Notes under the pieces: model-generated
Seen by the model: the letters and a program-made list of their open reading frames with translations, nothing else
The model's database searches: none
What the model was told of the DNA's origin: nothing
Part shown: positions 62,526 through 64,000 of the stretch, one piece after another
Layout: each line of letters starts with the position of its first letter
Numbering within the stretch: position 1 is the stretch's first letter
Position numbers and translations under genes: made by a program
Source of the DNA: Streptomyces sp. HD
GTDB taxonomy: Bacteria; Actinomycetota; Actinomycetes; Streptomycetales; Streptomycetaceae
Assembly: GCF_028369295.1 (NCBI RefSeq)
Contig: NZ_JAQMYP010000026.1
Span: forward strand, 62,001-126,000
Direction: 5' to 3'
DNA: 64,000 nucleotides

Positions 62526-63743
62526 CTACGCCGTCGCGGCCTTCAACGGCCGCGCCGGGTCCGTCAACAGCTCCGCGTTCATCGGCGTGCCCGACTCGAT
62601 CAGCCGGCGCCCCTGCGCCAGATCCCTCGGCCGGCCCACCGCCAAGAGGGCGACCAGGCGGTCGCGCCGCAGCCAGCAGACCGTCCAGGCCGGGCCCGAC
62701 GGCTCTCCGCGCCACAGGGTCGTGTCGGCGGCGGCGTGGTGGCCGGCGTACTGGACGAAGCGGCCGAACTGCTCGGACCAGAAGTACGGCACGGGGTCGT
62801 AGACCGCGGGGGTCTCGCCGAGGATGTTCGCGGCGACCGTGCGCGGGCCCTGGAGGGCGTTGTCCCAGTGGTGGACCAGCAGGCGCTCGCCATACCGTCC
62901 CGAGGGGAAGGACGCGCAGTCGCCGACCGCGTAGACGTCCGGCACGGATGTGCGCAGATGGTCGTCGGCCACGACCTCCCCGTACGCGCCGAGTTCGATA
63001 CCCGAGTCCGCCAGCCAGGCCGTCGCGGGCCGCGCCCCGATGCCGACCACGACGGCGCCCGCGGGCAGCCGCGTACCGTCGTCGAGGAGCACCACGCCGG
63101 GCTCGACGCGCTCCACGCGCGTGTGCGTGCGCAGTACCGCCCCGCTGTCCTCGTACCAGCCGGCCATGGGCGCCGCCACCTCCTCGGGCAGCGCCCCCGC
63201 GAGCGGCCGGTCGGCGGCCTCCACGACCGTCACCGCGCAGCCCGCCTCGCGCGCGGCCGTGGCGAACTCCGCACCGATCCAGCCCGCCCCGACGACCACG
63301 ATGTCGTGCTGCCGGGCAAGCACCGGCCGCAGCCGCTCGGCGTCGTCCAGGGTGCGCAGCAGATGCACGCCGGGCACCCCCTCCGCGCCCGGCAGCCGGA
63401 TCGGTTCGGCACCGGTCGCGAGCACCAGGTCGTCGTACGGCACGGGCCCGGCCTCGGTGTCCAGCTCGCGGTCGGCGGTGCGTACGCCCAGCACCTCGCG
63501 GCCCAGCCGCAGGTCGATGCCGAGCGCCTCGAAGTCGACGTCGAAGGCGGAGCCCTCGGCCTTGCCCAGCAGCACGGCCTTGGACAGGGGTGGCCGGTCG
63601 TACGGCTGATGGGGCTCGGCGCCGATCAGCGTGATGGTGCCGGTGAATCCCTGCTCCCGCAGGGCGACCGCCGTTTGCACTCCGGCCATGCCGGCGCCGG
63701 CGACGACCACTTTCCGCTGCGACTGCGTCGTCTGCTCGCTCAC
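62526..63743 (-). CDS. FAD/NAD(P)-dependent ferredoxin reductase-like enzyme
   Basis: 405 residues from GTG 63743. FAD motif VVVAGAGMAGVQTAVALREQ, NAD motif VVVGAGWIGAEFATAAREAG and the FAD-binding VYAVGDCASFP with a C-terminal reductase domain. This is the rubredoxin/ferredoxin reductase type that passes electrons from NAD(P)H to small iron-sulfur proteins, often for P450s. No ferredoxin gene is adjacent in the window. A palindrome lies about 17 nt upstream, and a weak -10 (TATGGT) six bases before the start suggests a leaderless message. Confidence 0.93.
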   Translation of the reverse strand: MSEQTTQSQRKVVVAGAGMAGVQTAVALREQGFTGTITLIGAEPHQPYDRPPLSKAVLLGKAEGSAFDVDFEALGIDLRLGREVLGVRTADRELDTEAGPVPYDDLVLATGAEPIRLPGAEGVPGVHLLRTLDDAERLRPVLARQHDIVVVGAGWIGAEFATAAREAGCAVTVVEAADRPLAGALPEEVAAPMAGWYEDSGAVLRTHTRVERVEPGVVLLDDGTRLPAGAVVVGIGARPATAWLADSGIELGAYGEVVADDHLRTSVPDVYAVGDCASFPSGRYGERLLVHHWDNALQGPRTVAANILGETPAVYDPVPYFWSEQFGRFVQYAGHHAAADTTLWRGEPSGPAWTVCWLRRDRLVALLAVGRPRDLAQGRRLIESGTPMNAELLTDPARPLKAATA

Positions 63744-63759
63744 CTGATCACCATAGACA

Positions 63760-63776
63760 ACTGACAATTTGTCAGT
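63760..63776. promoter_or_regulatory. Palindromic operator ACTGAC-AATTT-GTCAGT
   Basis: A 17-bp palindrome with six-base arms around AATTT, overlapping the probable promoter of the ferredoxin reductase gene and the last base of the upstream gene. The arms are the same as those of the operator at 52806-52819, with a longer centre. A TetR- or MarR-type regulator would be expected. Confidence 0.6.
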
Positions 63777-64000
63777 CAGGAGTCGTGCCCAGTGACCTGC
63801 TCCACAACGCTGGTTCCCGAGCCTTCCTGCGACTCCCACTCCCAGGTCTCCTCCAGCCGCACCCGCCCGTCGGCGAGTTCGACCACCGTCGACACACAGT
63901 GGCCGGAAGACGTGGTCCCGTCCCGCTTCAGCTGCACGTACCGGAAGTCCAGCCGGTCGCCGTCCCGGGTGCCCACGAGATGCCCGCGTACGACGTCGCC
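63776..64000 (-). CDS. Conserved hypothetical protein, N-terminus beyond the window
   Basis: The last 74 residues of a protein that runs in from the right edge. The end (RVRLEETWEWESQEGSGTSVVEQV) and the earlier GHLVGTRDGDRLDFRYVQLK match, from memory, a small beta-rich family that automatic annotation often calls N-acetylglutamate synthase without evidence. No real enzymatic motif is visible. The stop overlaps the palindromic operator of the next gene. Confidence 0.75.
   Translation of the reverse strand, partial: GDVVRGHLVGTRDGDRLDFRYVQLKRDGTTSSGHCVSTVVELADGRVRLEETWEWESQEGSGTSVVEQVTGHDS

Overview
The window is chromosomal DNA from a high-GC actinomycete, almost certainly a Streptomyces. 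Coding frames end nearly every codon in G or C, GTG starts and weak or absent Shine-Dalgarno sequences are common, and from memory the gene order matches the S. coelicolor chromosome around ileS, the division and cell wall (dcw) cluster and metF. There is no rRNA, tRNA, CRISPR array, transposase or phage gene. This is core chromosome, not a mobile island.

Layout. 1-6.2 kb: tail of an unknown gene, a LON-domain protein, a YbaK-type deacylase, a 24-codon gene that looks like ribosomal protein bL37, a membrane protein, an ABC permease/ATPase pair, a NYN-domain protein and a 54-residue basic protein. 6.2-9.8 kb: dnaE, the replicative DNA polymerase. 9.9-19.7 kb: a DUF2252 kinase-like protein, a membrane protein plus a DsbA-like thioredoxin protein, a Tat-exported PhoD phosphatase, a dienelactone-hydrolase-like enzyme, an MscS channel, an SDR, a CPA1 antiporter and a GNAT enzyme. 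19.6-22.4 kb: rluD-type pseudouridine synthase, lspA, and a DksA/TraR zinc-finger protein with a long lysine/alanine tail. 22.6-26.1 kb: ileS behind a translational T-box riboswitch.

26.3-44.2 kb is the dcw cluster on the minus strand, transcribed in the order rsmH, ftsL, ftsI, murE, murF, mraY, murD, ftsW, murG, ftsQ, ftsZ, pgeF, yggS, sepF, yggT, divIVA. Many genes overlap by 4 nt or are separated by a few bases, which suggests translational coupling. The main gaps are the 287-bp ftsQ-ftsZ region and about 0.4 kb upstream of rsmH. No mraZ, murC or ftsA lies within it. These genes make lipid II, flip and polymerise it, build the Z ring (FtsZ, SepF, FtsQ, FtsL, FtsW, FtsI) and direct polar growth (DivIVA).

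44.6-50.2 kb: a beta-carbonic anhydrase, then a tightly coupled MoxR ATPase, DUF58 and TgpA-type transglutaminase operon. 50.3-52.7 kb: a DUF3040 protein, a SAM methyltransferase and a SAV_6107-type HEPN protein. 52.8-56.4 kb is the least understood module: a degenerate ABC ATPase, a YhgE/Pip membrane protein and a TetR regulator, with a perfect ACTGAC-CA-GTCAGT palindrome just after the likely promoter. 56.8-64 kb: a DUF4126 membrane protein, a CrtI-like oxidoreductase, a membrane protein with a Tyr/Gln/Gly-rich tail, metF, thiE, an Rv2175c-like DNA-binding protein, a ferredoxin-reductase-type flavoprotein and a truncated conserved hypothetical.

Start codons were chosen by ribosome-binding site, overlap with neighbours and where family similarity begins. 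Where the choice is uncertain the entry says so.
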